A stretch of DNA of 64,000 nucleotides from Rhynchopus euleeides (Eukaryota > Euglenozoa > Diplonemea > Diplonemida > Diplonemidae): positions 1,612,001 through 1,676,000 of the forward strand of contig OY723269.1 in assembly GCA_963210315.1 (NCBI GenBank), given 5' to 3'. Positions 47,587 to 57,251 of this stretch are shown piece by piece (within the stretch, counting starts at the first letter, position 1; the number at the start of each line of letters is the position of its first letter). The translations under genes were made by a program, and so were the position numbers. Below the pieces are notes generated by a model. That model had not been told where the DNA came from. It saw only the letters and a list, made by a program, of their open reading frames with translations, and did not search any database.

Positions 47587-48987
47587 ATGGAGGTGTTCGC
47601 TTGCCTTGCCGGCACAGATGTGCGTGTGCCTGTGGAGGCAGACCGCGATGAGACGGTGTGCAGCCTGCGTGACAAGGCTGTGCGTTGTCTGTGTCAAGAG
47701 GGGCAGGTGTCGGGCGATGTGCTGCTGCGCTTGGCAGGCAGCGGTGAGGGGCTGGGTGGTGACGACACGCCCCTGCGGCACACGCAGCTGGAGGCAGGCG
47801 CGACGGTTGAGGTGGTGCTGATCCCGCGAGAGTCCTTCGGCCCTGACGAGGAGGGGGTCGTGTTTGATGATGGAGCTGACGCAGTGTCCTGGGGACGTGT
47901 CGTCGGCATCGACATCGCAGCCTGCAGAACGACAACCTCAGATTTGGCGGACATGGGACTGGCCCTCACGTACGCCAACGGGGTGCGCGTCACACATGGG
48001 GTAGGGATCTTCACGGCAAGCGTGGAGCGCATCGTCCTTGACGAGGATGAATATGTGACGGGTGTGAGGGGTTGGTGTGTGGCCCTCTCTTGGCAGAGCA
48101 TCACCTTCGTCACCAACAAGCGCAACCTGGGACCGTTCGGAGGCGACACTGACGAAGGGACTCGCGCTGTCTTCTCGACCGACTTCGGTGTAGGCAACGA
48201 GCTGACGTACGTCTATGGGCGGGTGACCAATGGCTCAATGACTCAGATTGGTTTTGGGTCCGGATGCCCCGTCGATCTGCCGCGTGTACGTCGCACTGCA
48301 CTACACAGCTACGACCGGAGTTCCAATGGCATGACTCTCAGTGACGACAGTGCGGATCTTGTGCATCTCCGTGCCCGTATCTGCGGTGTGTGTGTCTACA
48401 TATCTCGTCTCGATTTCCTGCAGGCCTTTGTTTCTGGTCTCGGTGTTGCGTACACTGACGGGACGTACCTCCGACACACACAGACTTTCTCTCTGAATCG
48501 CATGCATGAGAAATACGTCCGTTTCGAAACTATTGCTTTGGGCGTCGACGAGTTCATCACCGGTGTGAGCACTGTGATGGTCAAGGATAGCTTGGGCAGT
48601 TCTGTCTTGGAACTCGCATTCATGACCAACAAACGCAAAATCGGTCCTTTTGGCGGACCGTTTGGCGCTGTGCCAGACGGGCCCCGTCTCCGATTCACCG
48701 AGACATTTGCTGATGAGTTGTTGTTTGTCTTCAGCGAGGCAGACTGGCTGTGCCCTCTGGGATTCGGGTCTGGCCCGCCTGCCACCGGTGTCAGCAGGAC
48801 AATGACAGAGCGACAGGTGATGCGGGGCATGCGGCAGGTGGAGGAGGAGGTACACGGCCGCCCTCGGCACCTCTGGGCTGCACCCAGGAAAGTCTCTCTT
48901 CTGGAACAGCTGCGCGACACGAGAACAGGCAGACAGCAGTCCGCTCGTGCGACAGATCCGGAAGACTGCGGATGCAGGGTATGCTGA
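47587..48987 (+). CDS. Tandem jacalin-like lectin-fold protein
   Basis: 466 residues. After an N-terminal ~80-residue domain that could be ubiquitin-like (MEVFACLAGTDVRVPV..., inference) come two jacalin-like repeats. Repeat 1 (about 90-240) has GLALTYANG, DEYVTGVRGW and TNKRNLGPFGG. Repeat 2 (about 265-400) has GVAYTDG, DEFITGVS and TNKRKIGPFGG. These are the signature strands of jacalin-type beta-prism lectins that bind carbohydrate. No signal peptide is evident, so a cytosolic or non-classically secreted role is possible. The frame ends CGCRVC, which could be a prenylation-type C-terminus, but AGG|GTATGC overlaps it and matches the splice donor of this locus, so a further exon cannot be excluded. 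Start chosen after the AG at 47548. No Ser/Thr-rich linker; the repeats have diverged considerably from each other. Confidence 0.8.
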   Translation: MEVFACLAGTDVRVPVEADRDETVCSLRDKAVRCLCQEGQVSGDVLLRLAGSGEGLGGDDTPLRHTQLEAGATVEVVLIPRESFGPDEEGVVFDDGADAVSWGRVVGIDIAACRTTTSDLADMGLALTYANGVRVTHGVGIFTASVERIVLDEDEYVTGVRGWCVALSWQSITFVTNKRNLGPFGGDTDEGTRAVFSTDFGVGNELTYVYGRVTNGSMTQIGFGSGCPVDLPRVRRTALHSYDRSSNGMTLSDDSADLVHLRARICGVCVYISRLDFLQAFVSGLGVAYTDGTYLRHTQTFSLNRMHEKYVRFETIALGVDEFITGVSTVMVKDSLGSSVLELAFMTNKRKIGPFGGPFGAVPDGPRLRFTETFADELLFVFSEADWLCPLGFGSGPPATGVSRTMTERQVMRGMRQVEEEVHGRPRHLWAAPRKVSLLEQLRDTRTGRQQSARATDPEDCGCRVC

Positions 48988-49661
48988 GTCTATTCTGACC
49001 AGGCACCACACACCTCACTTCACGGTGCGCCGGCTTCCCTGGCTGTGATCATGCCCTGACTCAAAGTAAACAGGAGTACAGGTGCGTAAAGCATACCGGG
49101 AAGTCTTCTGCGAATAACCACAAGATATTTCTGTGCCTTTCTTGCGCCAGCGTATCTATCACCTTCTTTGAATCTTTCTTTTCGAGTTGTGCTGACGACG
49201 TGTTCTCGCGATCGACGAACCCCTGCTGGTTCTTCTCTCCCCCTCACTTACCGATATGCCGATATGTGTGAACTTGATGATTGTGAAGCGAAGCCTCCTC
49301 CGGCTGCAATCGTGTATTTGAAGTGCTTCCCCGATAAGAAGCCTCGCCTCTTTTCTCCCATACCCGAGCCGCGAGACTTCTGGCCACCACGCCTGCAGAA
49401 CACACGACACACCGAGCCTCCGCCCACAACCCCCCCGCGATCCCTCCCCCACCACCCCCGTTTCACCATCTCCCCGTTCGGCGTGCATTCGACACCCCTC
49501 GAATAATATGCGTTCTCCTTTGGACCACACCGCCCTCCTCCAGGAAAGCAGCGTCTCTTGGGGCAAGGAGACCCTTTGAGTGTGGGTGGGGGGAGTGCGG
49601 GGGCTCGGGGCACCTCACACCCGCATCCACACCCCGGAAGGAGAGGGTGGTCCGATAAATC
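48988..49661. other. Intergenic region upstream of the DUF445 gene
   Basis: Contains dispersed repeat D3 (49185-49242, minus) and a short + frame near 49258-49506 that looks partly protein-like but has no recognised domain or clear acceptor. CCTCCTCCAG ends at 49543, a plausible leader acceptor. Confidence 0.5.
49185..49242 (-). repeat. Dispersed repeat D3, copy 1
   Basis: Minus strand reads GGGGAGAGAAGAACCAGCAG then TTCGTCGATCGCGAGAACAC, with GCACAACTC downstream. Nearly identical to 57629-57673 (+). Confidence 0.7.
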
Positions 49662-50813
49662 ATGGCGGTGCTGGACAGCCGCTCGTTGCTGTCATGGCTT
49701 GTCCTCGCGTGCCTGTTTGATGCTGTGGCGGGCGAGCGTTCGAACCGCTTTGAGGACATATGGCAGTACATCCTGACGCCCTTCATCACGATGGGCATTG
49801 GGTACGGCACCAACATGGTGGCGGTGAAGATGCTCTTCCACCCTCAAGAGGAGAAGCGGTTCCTCTGCGTGAAGATCCAAGGGATCTTCCCCAAGAGGCA
49901 GAACGTGCTGGCTGCCAAGGTTGGGGAGACGGTCAATGCGAAACTGCTGCGCCACTGCGACATCCGCGAGCACATGCTGAAGGACCAGTTCCAGGTGTGT
50001 AAAACCTGACCCCCCCGTGCCACCTCCCCGCCCAATGAAAGCTATGATTAGTCGGACACAAAAAGGAGCAACGTGTGGTGATCCTACAACGTGACTTCTG
50101 TGTTTTTACGCACACGATTTTCGCGCGGAAAGTGTCATTCATCTCTGCCAAACGTGCTCTACACCACCCCCTTCATCAGGCAAGTGGGTTTGTAAGTGTG
50201 TGTGGAAGCTTCAACGCAATAATAAGCAGACAGAAAACCGCCAGCGCGCGTGAAGTAACAAGCGGAGCGTGTGAAAGCGTCAACGCATCAAACAAAGTAT
50301 CAACAGTAGAGAAAGAGCGGCAGAGTTGAAGTGACACTTTTGGTTTGACAATTATCGCCCCCTTCGTTTCTCGAACCACCCCCCCCCTCTCACATTCTAC
50401 ATACTCTTTACCCCCCCCTCTCACTCTCTCCCCTACAACAGAAATCGCTAGTCCCTGTCGTCGAAAAGGTTGTCGACACGCTGCTGACCACTGGGCTGAA
50501 CGAGGTGCATCCTCAGTTTGAGATCATGCTGGCCACGGCGAAGACGCTGAAGGCAAACATGCATCAAGACTTTGTGTCCGAGGTTGTTGAAGCACTGCCA
50601 CGCCTGACCGAGAAGATCTCCGAACAGATGGAGCGGACGACGAAGATCGACGAGATGGTGACGGAGAAGATCCAGCAGATGTCGCTGGACGAGATGGAGA
50701 AGATGTTCCTCGACTTCATGGAGGAGGAGTTCAAGTTCATCGAATTTCTCGGCGGCTTCCTCGGCTTCTTCGTCGGACTCATACAGGCACTCGTCTTCTA
50801 TTTTTCATCCTGA
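49662..50813 (+). CDS. DUF445-family membrane protein
   Basis: Two exons, 49662-49994 and 50442-50813 (phase 0), giving 234 residues. An N-terminal hydrophobic segment ending in AVAG could be a signal peptide. Then comes the DUF445 opening: GIGYGTNMVAVKMLFHP, KIQGIFPKRQNVLAAKVGETV (bacterial members read NxxAVKMLFxP...GxxPKR). The C-terminus FIEFLGGFLGFFVGLIQAL is the family's closing membrane helix with its GxxLGxxxGxxQ pattern. The middle is helical and charged. The family is best known from bacteria, where its function is not established; membrane-envelope roles have been suggested. The donor is GTGTGT, the only non-GTATG donor seen here, and the 447-bp intron carries D1 copy C. Confidence 0.85.
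50101..50226 (+). repeat. Dispersed element D1, copy C, in an intron
   Basis: Blocks ACGCACACG, GCGCGGAAAGTGTC, CCAAACGTGCTCTACACC, CTTCATCAGG, GTGTGGAAGCTTCAACGCAA. A further isolated GAAAGCGTCAACGCA box lies 55 bases downstream (50273-50287). Confidence 0.7.
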
Positions 50814-52528
50814 GTTGCCCCTTCCGTGTGTCCCTCTCTCCCTTCTTCTCCCTCTCCCCCCTCTCTTGGGGAGTGGGGGTGTGGGGTGGCATTCCCACTG
50901 GGGGCATAAAAAGCTAGATTTTTTCCGCACTCAAGACCCATGATGTGACGATACCCTGCACATATGACACAATGCACCGTTTTGTGTACTGTACAGGCAA
51001 AGAAATGCACATCGGAGTCGTTACTTTTGCACCAAATACACAGTGGGATAGGGTGGTCCGTCAAGAGAGCGCGACGCAAATACTACTACGGGGGGTCTTC
51101 GGTGGTCGTTATGCTTCGTTATTCTTCGTCAGTTTTCACCTAGGGTTTCCTTAGGAAATGCACCGCAATGCACTGACGAAGACCCCCGACGACACACTTC
51201 AGGAACCTGTCACCTTGCTTGCATTGCACGCATCCACACAGGTGTGTCTGGCACAAACACAAATGCTGGAGAGGAAGGGTGGGGGGAAGGGGAAAGGGGA
51301 AAGGTACAAAAGGGGGGGTCACGGGGGGCAAGGTGGCCCTTCGCTCAGAAGTGCAGCAAGGGGGGCGTGACCCAGGCATTGGCCCCCGTCACCTCCCCCC
51401 CCCTGCGCGCTGATTTTTAGCCAAGCAAACACAAGGGAGTGGGGTCTTTGCTCTCGCGGCAGTTCTGGGCAACTCTTCTGGGCAACAAGGAGTCCCCCCC
51501 TACCAAAGAAGAACAAATTCTCTGCGGAGTTCACCTCGCGCGCACTCCGCTCCCGGGATATAGCCTGGTGGCTATCCGACTCGTCCCCCCCCGCACTCCC
51601 GCATCGTGAATGCATCCACCAACATCCCCTCTCACGAGCATGAGCTCCGTCTGTCCCAATTCTACTGAATTCACCTTTCGGCATGAGGGCAAGCGATAAA
51701 CATTCTAGCTCTGTCTCTTGTTCTCTAGGGTAGTGGTGGAAGGGGGGGGGGGGCGATGGAAAAGATAATTGGCAGATCTTTGATGTGCGTCAGATCGAAG
51801 AAACCCTTCCCTCCCCCGCCCTCCGCAGTTTGGCACACAAGCTGAAGGAAGGGCGGGTGGGGACGGGGTTGGGTTGCTGCAACTGCCCTGCCCCTGCCCC
51901 CCCCACCCCCTCCCTCCCCGCGCGCGTGCAGGGTCAAAAAAGAGTTGAAAGAGAATTGAAACGGCGCGAGGGGGGGCTGTTCGAGCCTTCTCTTGCGCAC
52001 TGTGTTAATACAAAAGTACAGTTCGCCTTTTGCATACACCTGTCCCACCCCATCCCACTCCGCCCCAACCTCACTGCATTTCGTTGTTGCGACATGATTA
52101 TGTACATCTATACACTCCCACACATCGGTGGCGCTGCTCTTTTTTGAACGATTTTTGGCTGTGTTCGTAGCGTCCCCCGGTGAGGGGGGGACTCTGTTTC
52201 GTGGTCTCCTCTTGTCCCCCCCCCTCCTTTTTTGTGTCAAACGCACCGTGCTCACGGAAGGCGTTCAGAACGCAAAAAGGTTGCAGTGGGAGCAATGTTT
52301 GGTTCACCTACACTCCACGCCCCAACGTGCAGGTTGCACAAACGAAACAAAAGAAACCCGGCAACCCTTTTTTTCCCAGCAAGCTTGCTTTTCACAGCGA
52401 AATGAAGGAGTCAGCCGGGACGTCCGGCGTCCTCGGTGTATTTTGATCCAGTAACGCAACAGCAACATCTATTCACGCCAACACCCCTTTCTCTCCGCAG
52501 GGGCCACATCACACCGCTCGTGCGGCTG
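50814..52528. other. Intergenic region between DUF445 and APE2 genes
   Basis: Contains MITE B copy 2 (51091-51187), a minus-strand copy of the TGCACTTCTGAGCGAAG box (about 51345-51365), and G/C tracts. Ends in CCCTTTCTCTCCGCAG at 52500, a strong acceptor-like site 28 bases before the APE2 start. No gene supported. Confidence 0.6.
51091..51187. mobile_element. MITE family B, copy 2
   Basis: 97 bases between GGGGGTCTTCG and CGAAGACCCCC. Shares CTTCGTCAGTTTTCA, AGGAAATGCACC and AATGCACTGACGA with copy 1. Flanking triplets TAC and GAC match at two of three positions. Confidence 0.8.
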
Positions 52529-54307
52529 ATGGCTGATGGCGCACGCATCATCTCGTGGAATGTCGCGGGGTGGGATCCATGCGTCGTGAAGATCCGCAAA
52601 CACCACGGGTCTGTTGCGGCGTGGCTTGCGAAGCACCGCATCGATATCCTCTGCCTGCAGGAGACGAAGGTGCCTGCGGCCACGCTGGAGTCAACCCCTG
52701 CGCGGTATGCGGCAGCAGAGTCGGGGTTCGAGTCCGTGTGGGCCTTCAACCGCAACACATCGAAGGGCTCGCAGAGGCGGGGCCTCAACGGCGTCGCAAC
52801 ATACTGCCGCACAGGCATGCTGAAGTCAGCCAACGCGTCACCCCTGTGTGAAGAGGAGCTCGACAAAGACGGGCGCTGCCTGATGACAGACCACGGCACC
52901 TTCGTGCTGTTCAACGTGTATGCGCCCAACATGGGCAGCTACGAAGCCCTGCCCTACAAGATGCGGTTCATGCATGCCCTCGGCGACGCCATGCAGAGGG
53001 CGCGCCAATCCCTGGGCAAGCCTGTGGTGCTCGCGGGGGACCTGAACCTGTCGCCGCTGCAGGGCGACAGGCACTGGCGCCTACGCCATGTCGGGGCAGC
53101 GGCGATCCTGCGGCTGCTGTTCCCCGAGCAGCAGCAGCAGCAGCAGCAGCAGGCGGCTGCCGCTGGGGCACAGCCCGACGCGGCACCGCCGCAGGACCCC
53201 CCTGCGGAGCGCTTCGAGGACAGCAGCAGCAGCACCAGCGAGGTGTTCCCCCGCCTGCCCTCGGAGCTCCAGGCCGCGCTGCGTGAGAACGGCGTGACGC
53301 TCGACGCGGTCTACGCCACACCGGGGGACGACGACCCCTCCGGGGCCACAGCCCCCCTCGCCGTGAAGGGGCGGGACCGGATGGCGCCCGAGGCCGCGAT
53401 CGCGGTGCTGAAGACGATGAAGCTCTTCTCCTCCGCCTTCCCCCGACACGAGGCGGCGATGCGGGAGCTGTCGCAGCGCGAGGGCGTGTCCACCACACCC
53501 CCCTGCATCGCCCAGTGGTACCACGACCTTGCCACGCCGCTCCACGACACCACGAGCCAAGACGGGCAAGCCACAATCAGTGCTGCTGGCACAGCCCTCC
53601 CCGGCACACCACCACCACTGGAGGCGGCTGCCTCAGCAGCTGTGGCAGGCATGATCGACTCCTATGACTACCTCCGCCGCATCGTGGACCCCGGCAACCC
53701 GAAGCTGCACGACAGGTTCACCTGCTGGGAGCAGCGTTCCAACCGGCGTTACTACAACATCGGGTCGCGCATCGACTACTTCATGGTGGACGCGGCCTTC
53801 TTCAGGGAGCACTGCGAGGCACCCCTCAGGCGACCGGATGTGACGGACGCCCTCCAGCCCAACCCTCTCGACGACTGCACGGCAGGGGGGAGGTTTGCGC
53901 CTGCGCCTCCTGATAAGTCGGGCATCCCTGACGGGCCGCCCGAAGCATATGAGGCGCAGTTTGCGTATACCTTCAGCCCTGTGGTGTACACACCTCCGAA
54001 TATGAGCGACCACGTCGCGATATCGCTGTGGCTGGTGTCTCGCAGCGCAGCGTTTCCAGAGCCCCTGCGGAAGGACAAGTCGTGTGCCCCCTGCCAGCCG
54101 CACCTCAAGCAGAAGTCGATCACCTCGTTTTTTACAGCGAAGAAGGGTAGCGGTGGTGGTGGTGGTGGTGGTGGCGGTGGCAGCTCTGCAAAGGCAAAAC
54201 ACCCCAGAGATGAGCCGAGTGCGGCAGGTGGGAAGACGGGCAGGGGGGGCAGGGACCACCCTCAGAAGAAACCACGCCCTGCCGACGCCGAGGTGATCGA
54301 GCTGTGA
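52529..54307 (+). CDS. AP endonuclease 2-type DNA repair nuclease
   Basis: 592 residues, single exon. Exo/endo/phosphatase-fold enzyme that incises abasic DNA and trims 3' ends. Visible motifs: ISWNVAG (near 8), CLQETKV (near 41, metal-binding Glu), YAPNMG, GDLNLSP (near 171), RIDYFMVD (near 414) and SDHVAISLW (near 493, catalytic Asp-His). A long low-complexity insert with Gln and Ala runs (about 190-400) interrupts the fold. After the catalytic domain, QKSITSFF (near 528) is a canonical PCNA-binding box, which distinguishes APE2 from APE1. The C-terminal GRF zinc finger usual in animal and fungal APE2 is not present; the protein ends in a Gly-rich run and a basic, NLS-like stretch. Start chosen 28 bases after the AG at 52500; an upstream in-frame Met lies before that site. 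Nuclear. Confidence 0.88.
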   Translation: MADGARIISWNVAGWDPCVVKIRKHHGSVAAWLAKHRIDILCLQETKVPAATLESTPARYAAAESGFESVWAFNRNTSKGSQRRGLNGVATYCRTGMLKSANASPLCEEELDKDGRCLMTDHGTFVLFNVYAPNMGSYEALPYKMRFMHALGDAMQRARQSLGKPVVLAGDLNLSPLQGDRHWRLRHVGAAAILRLLFPEQQQQQQQQAAAAGAQPDAAPPQDPPAERFEDSSSSTSEVFPRLPSELQAALRENGVTLDAVYATPGDDDPSGATAPLAVKGRDRMAPEAAIAVLKTMKLFSSAFPRHEAAMRELSQREGVSTTPPCIAQWYHDLATPLHDTTSQDGQATISAAGTALPGTPPPLEAAASAAVAGMIDSYDYLRRIVDPGNPKLHDRFTCWEQRSNRRYYNIGSRIDYFMVDAAFFREHCEAPLRRPDVTDALQPNPLDDCTAGGRFAPAPPDKSGIPDGPPEAYEAQFAYTFSPVVYTPPNMSDHVAISLWLVSRSAAFPEPLRKDKSCAPCQPHLKQKSITSFFTAKKGSGGGGGGGGGGSSAKAKHPRDEPSAAGGKTGRGGRDHPQKKPRPADAEVIEL

Positions 54308-54462
54308 GTGCGGGGGAGGGGGGGTGGGACGGAGGCCTTTTTGTCACGGATTGTATTACATGCAGACCTGTGGGATGGGGGGGGGGGTTGGTGGTGGTGG
54401 TGGGTGTGTGACTGAGGGAATTTTTGATTTTTTTGTTAGAACCCATGATGTGTGAGTGACCC

Positions 54463-54619
54463 GAGGGGGTCTTTGCGATACTCTCTGCAGAGTGTTTTCG
54501 GCAAATCCCAATCTCCCGATGCCACTGTTTTCTCCTCTCACTCGCTACGGCAGTGACCGAGGGAAAATTGCACCAAAAAGATGCCTCTTTTGCCGGCACG
54601 CTGCAGCGAAGACCCCCTC
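54463..54619. mobile_element. MITE family B-like element, long variant
   Basis: 157 bases with ends GAGGGGGTCTTTGC and GCGAAGACCCCCTC. The interior differs from copies 1 and 2. No clear target duplication. It lies between the APE2 stop and the next gene's start. Confidence 0.65.
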
Positions 54620-54866
54620 AGGGGGCGTTCCGCCCCCTTTCCCAGCCCCGGAGTACCGAAATGGCAGGCCTTTGGTGCCTTGCGCTTCCGGGGTGCTGAG
54701 TTGTACACCGCTTGCACCCAGAGGTGGTGTAGACGCTCTACGGTGCAGCTCCCCCCGCACCCCCCCCCCCCCCACCACCTTGCATACAACACAGGGCCAT
54801 GCCTGCAAAACCCACCCACCCGCCGTGCCTCCACACCCATCCGTCTCAGGTCAACAACGTTTGGAC

Positions 54867-57251
54867 ATGGCGGCATTCAAGGTGCGTGTGGCGTGCGACC
54901 TCTTCGGGTCGAAGCACAATGCGATGTTCCTGTTCAAGCCCCCTCCGACGATGCTCTACGAGATTGTCGCAGAGGCGGAGCGCTTCTACCAGGAGGAGGC
55001 GGAGTCGCGCAAACCTGAGGGCCACGCGGGCCCCGCCTTCAAGGTGCGCGCCCTGCAGCTCTATGACCAGAGCGCGGCGCAGTGGCGCGATGTTGAGGAC
55101 GTGTCGCAGCTTGCCGACGGGTGCCAGCTGTACGCAATCCAGCAGCCCTCTGCACAGGAGCAGGAGCAGGCAGAGCTTGCCGCCCAGCCTGCCCAGCCTG
55201 CCGCACAGACGCCGCGCTACTCGCAGCGGCTTGCGGAGGAGACCAATGCGGCCAACCTGCAGGAGATGGCCTTCCTGACGATCGACACCAAGGCGGACGG
55301 GGTGATCACGCTGGACGAGATGGTGGAGGTCTTCAACAACCTCCCCCTGCGGTTCACCCCCACGCAGATCCAGGACCTCTTCGTTGTGGCCGACACCAAC
55401 CACGACGGGGTTATCACCCGGGAGGAGTTCGCCCTGTTTGCCACCAGGTTCCCCACCGTGATCGACTCGATCTACCAGAAGAAGTCTGACGACGAGGTGC
55501 TGGCCCGCGAGGTGGCGGTGCTGCGCGGCGCGGAGGCGGCGCTCGCCGCGGAGCAGGAGGTGGAGAAGAAGCTCCTGGAGGAGGCTGCGAACGCCAGCAA
55601 GCGGGTGAGGGACCTGATGAGCCAGATCGCGGACCACAAGCTCAGCCACGAGGTGCAGCTGCAGAAGAAGCCCATGGTTGACGCGCAGCAGCAACAGCTC
55701 ATCGAGCAGGAGCTGACGCTCGCGGCGCAGAAGGAACGCCTCCGCCAGGCACACGAGGACATCAGGCGCGACATCGAGGACCAGCTGAATGCTGTCTCGA
55801 CCTCCATCGGGATGCCTCTGGGCAACCTGGCTCGCCAGCAGCAGGAGCTTCCCCCGCCGTCTCCCAGCGCAGGGGGGAGTCAGCAGCAGCACCAGCACCA
55901 GCAGCAGCAGCAGCAGCACTATGCTGTGCCTGACCTGCACACCACAGATGTTGCCGGCCAGGATGAGACCCGCCTCGGGTCTGTTTCGGAGAACACGTCG
56001 TCCTTCTTCCTCCCGTCGGAGTCGCCGCGCCACCCCGGGAAGCCGCCGTCGGATTGGAATGAGTCGCTGCCGCCGACACCCTCGGTGCGTCCCCGCGTGG
56101 ATGTGGGTGCGGAGGTGGAGGCGTGCAACTTCGACGCGAAGCCGGAGTTCAACGGGCTGCGGGGGCGGGTCGTGGGGCTGAAGGATGACGGGCGCGTCTC
56201 CGTGGAGTTCATCCTGCGCAACGGGCTCACCCTCGACATGCTGCAGTGCAACGTCAAGGCGGTGGCGCCGGCATCCAGCCCCGCCATCGGGGAGTCTATC
56301 GAGTCCTCCGGGTATGCAACGGGTACGGCGGTTCCCGGCAACGTCGACCTGCGGGGGAAGCGGGGGCGTGTCGTGGGGTTCCGGGGTGGGAAGGTGCTGT
56401 GCGAGTTCGCGCCGCTGCCGGGGATCTTCGACCTGTCGCCGCACCACATCGTGCTGCTGGGGCAGGGCCCCCAGCAGGGGCAGCCCACCGTGCAGCAGGC
56501 CGTGCAGCAGCAGCTGCAGCAGGTGGCGCAGCAGCAGCAGCAGCAGTCGCAGCTCCAGGCGCTGGAGCGGGCCCTCCGGGCCGAGATCCCGAGCCAGGGC
56601 AACAGCTTCGGCAGCCAGCCCTTCGGGGTGAGCACCTCGCAGCCGCAGGAGACCCCCCAGCCGCAGCAGCCGCCGCAGCAGCAGCAGGCATCATCTGACA
56701 TGCTGGCAGAGCTGGAGCGTGCCCGCCACGAGGCAGAGAACCTGCGCCGCGAGCTCGCAGCGGAGCGCTCCCGCAAGCAGGCACCCCCTGCAGCCCTCGC
56801 CACATCGCCACAGGCGCAGGCGGCGCTGGCGAGGCTCGGGCAGCTGGGGCAGTCGCCCCCGCCGCCTGTTGTGTCCGCCCTGCCCTCCTCGCCCATCAAC
56901 GTGAACCCGCCGGCAACGCCGAGCCTGGAAGCGGCGACTGCGCCCGACCCCGACACCACCGTGTGGGGGGGCATTGCCTCGGCAAGGACTGTCAGCCCCG
57001 CACGGAGGCCGCGTGGGACGGCTGACAGCTTCCGGGGGATGCAGACGCTGCTGCCCTCGACGCAGGAGATCCTGCGCAAGGTGGGGGCGCTGACGACGAC
57101 CAGCACGTCGACCGCAACCCCGAGCCGTGCGGTGGGCCAGGCCCCGCCGTCGTCCCCCCCGGTTCCGGATGCCAGCAACTCCTCCCCGATGACGCAGCTG
57201 ACCCGGTCGGGGAAGTATCAGCTCGGGCCGATCGACCCCACAGCGCTCTGA
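54867..57251 (+). CDS. BILBO1-like EF-hand/coiled-coil cytoskeletal protein
   Basis: 794 residues, single exon. Residues 1-95 resemble the BILBO1 N-terminal ubiquitin-fold domain in order: VRVACDLFGSKHN, a short spacer to AERFYQEEAESRKPEG, FKVRALQLYD and QLADGCQLYAIQ. Two EF-hands follow: loop 1 DTKADGVITLDE (near 140, Lys at the second ligand position so probably weak) and loop 2 DTNHDGVITREE (near 176, canonical). A coiled coil runs about 205-310, then Gln-rich linkers, then two SH3-like GRVVG repeats (about 410-465 and 490-530) and a second Gln/Arg-rich helical region. BILBO1 builds the flagellar pocket collar in trypanosomes; the EF-hand plus coiled-coil order matches. The SH3-like part and long tail are not in the trypanosome protein as I recall it. 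AG acceptor at 54849, 17 bases upstream. Confidence 0.72.
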   Translation: MAAFKVRVACDLFGSKHNAMFLFKPPPTMLYEIVAEAERFYQEEAESRKPEGHAGPAFKVRALQLYDQSAAQWRDVEDVSQLADGCQLYAIQQPSAQEQEQAELAAQPAQPAAQTPRYSQRLAEETNAANLQEMAFLTIDTKADGVITLDEMVEVFNNLPLRFTPTQIQDLFVVADTNHDGVITREEFALFATRFPTVIDSIYQKKSDDEVLAREVAVLRGAEAALAAEQEVEKKLLEEAANASKRVRDLMSQIADHKLSHEVQLQKKPMVDAQQQQLIEQELTLAAQKERLRQAHEDIRRDIEDQLNAVSTSIGMPLGNLARQQQELPPPSPSAGGSQQQHQHQQQQQQHYAVPDLHTTDVAGQDETRLGSVSENTSSFFLPSESPRHPGKPPSDWNESLPPTPSVRPRVDVGAEVEACNFDAKPEFNGLRGRVVGLKDDGRVSVEFILRNGLTLDMLQCNVKAVAPASSPAIGESIESSGYATGTAVPGNVDLRGKRGRVVGFRGGKVLCEFAPLPGIFDLSPHHIVLLGQGPQQGQPTVQQAVQQQLQQVAQQQQQQSQLQALERALRAEIPSQGNSFGSQPFGVSTSQPQETPQPQQPPQQQQASSDMLAELERARHEAENLRRELAAERSRKQAPPAALATSPQAQAALARLGQLGQSPPPPVVSALPSSPINVNPPATPSLEAATAPDPDTTVWGGIASARTVSPARRPRGTADSFRGMQTLLPSTQEILRKVGALTTTSTSTATPSRAVGQAPPSSPPVPDASNSSPMTQLTRSGKYQLGPIDPTAL

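Noticed and set aside
52436-52528. Upstream Met for APE2 and for the BILBO1-like gene (54456)
   Set aside because: Both extensions cross strong AG acceptor-like sites and, for the second, a MITE; recognisable domains start at the downstream Met.
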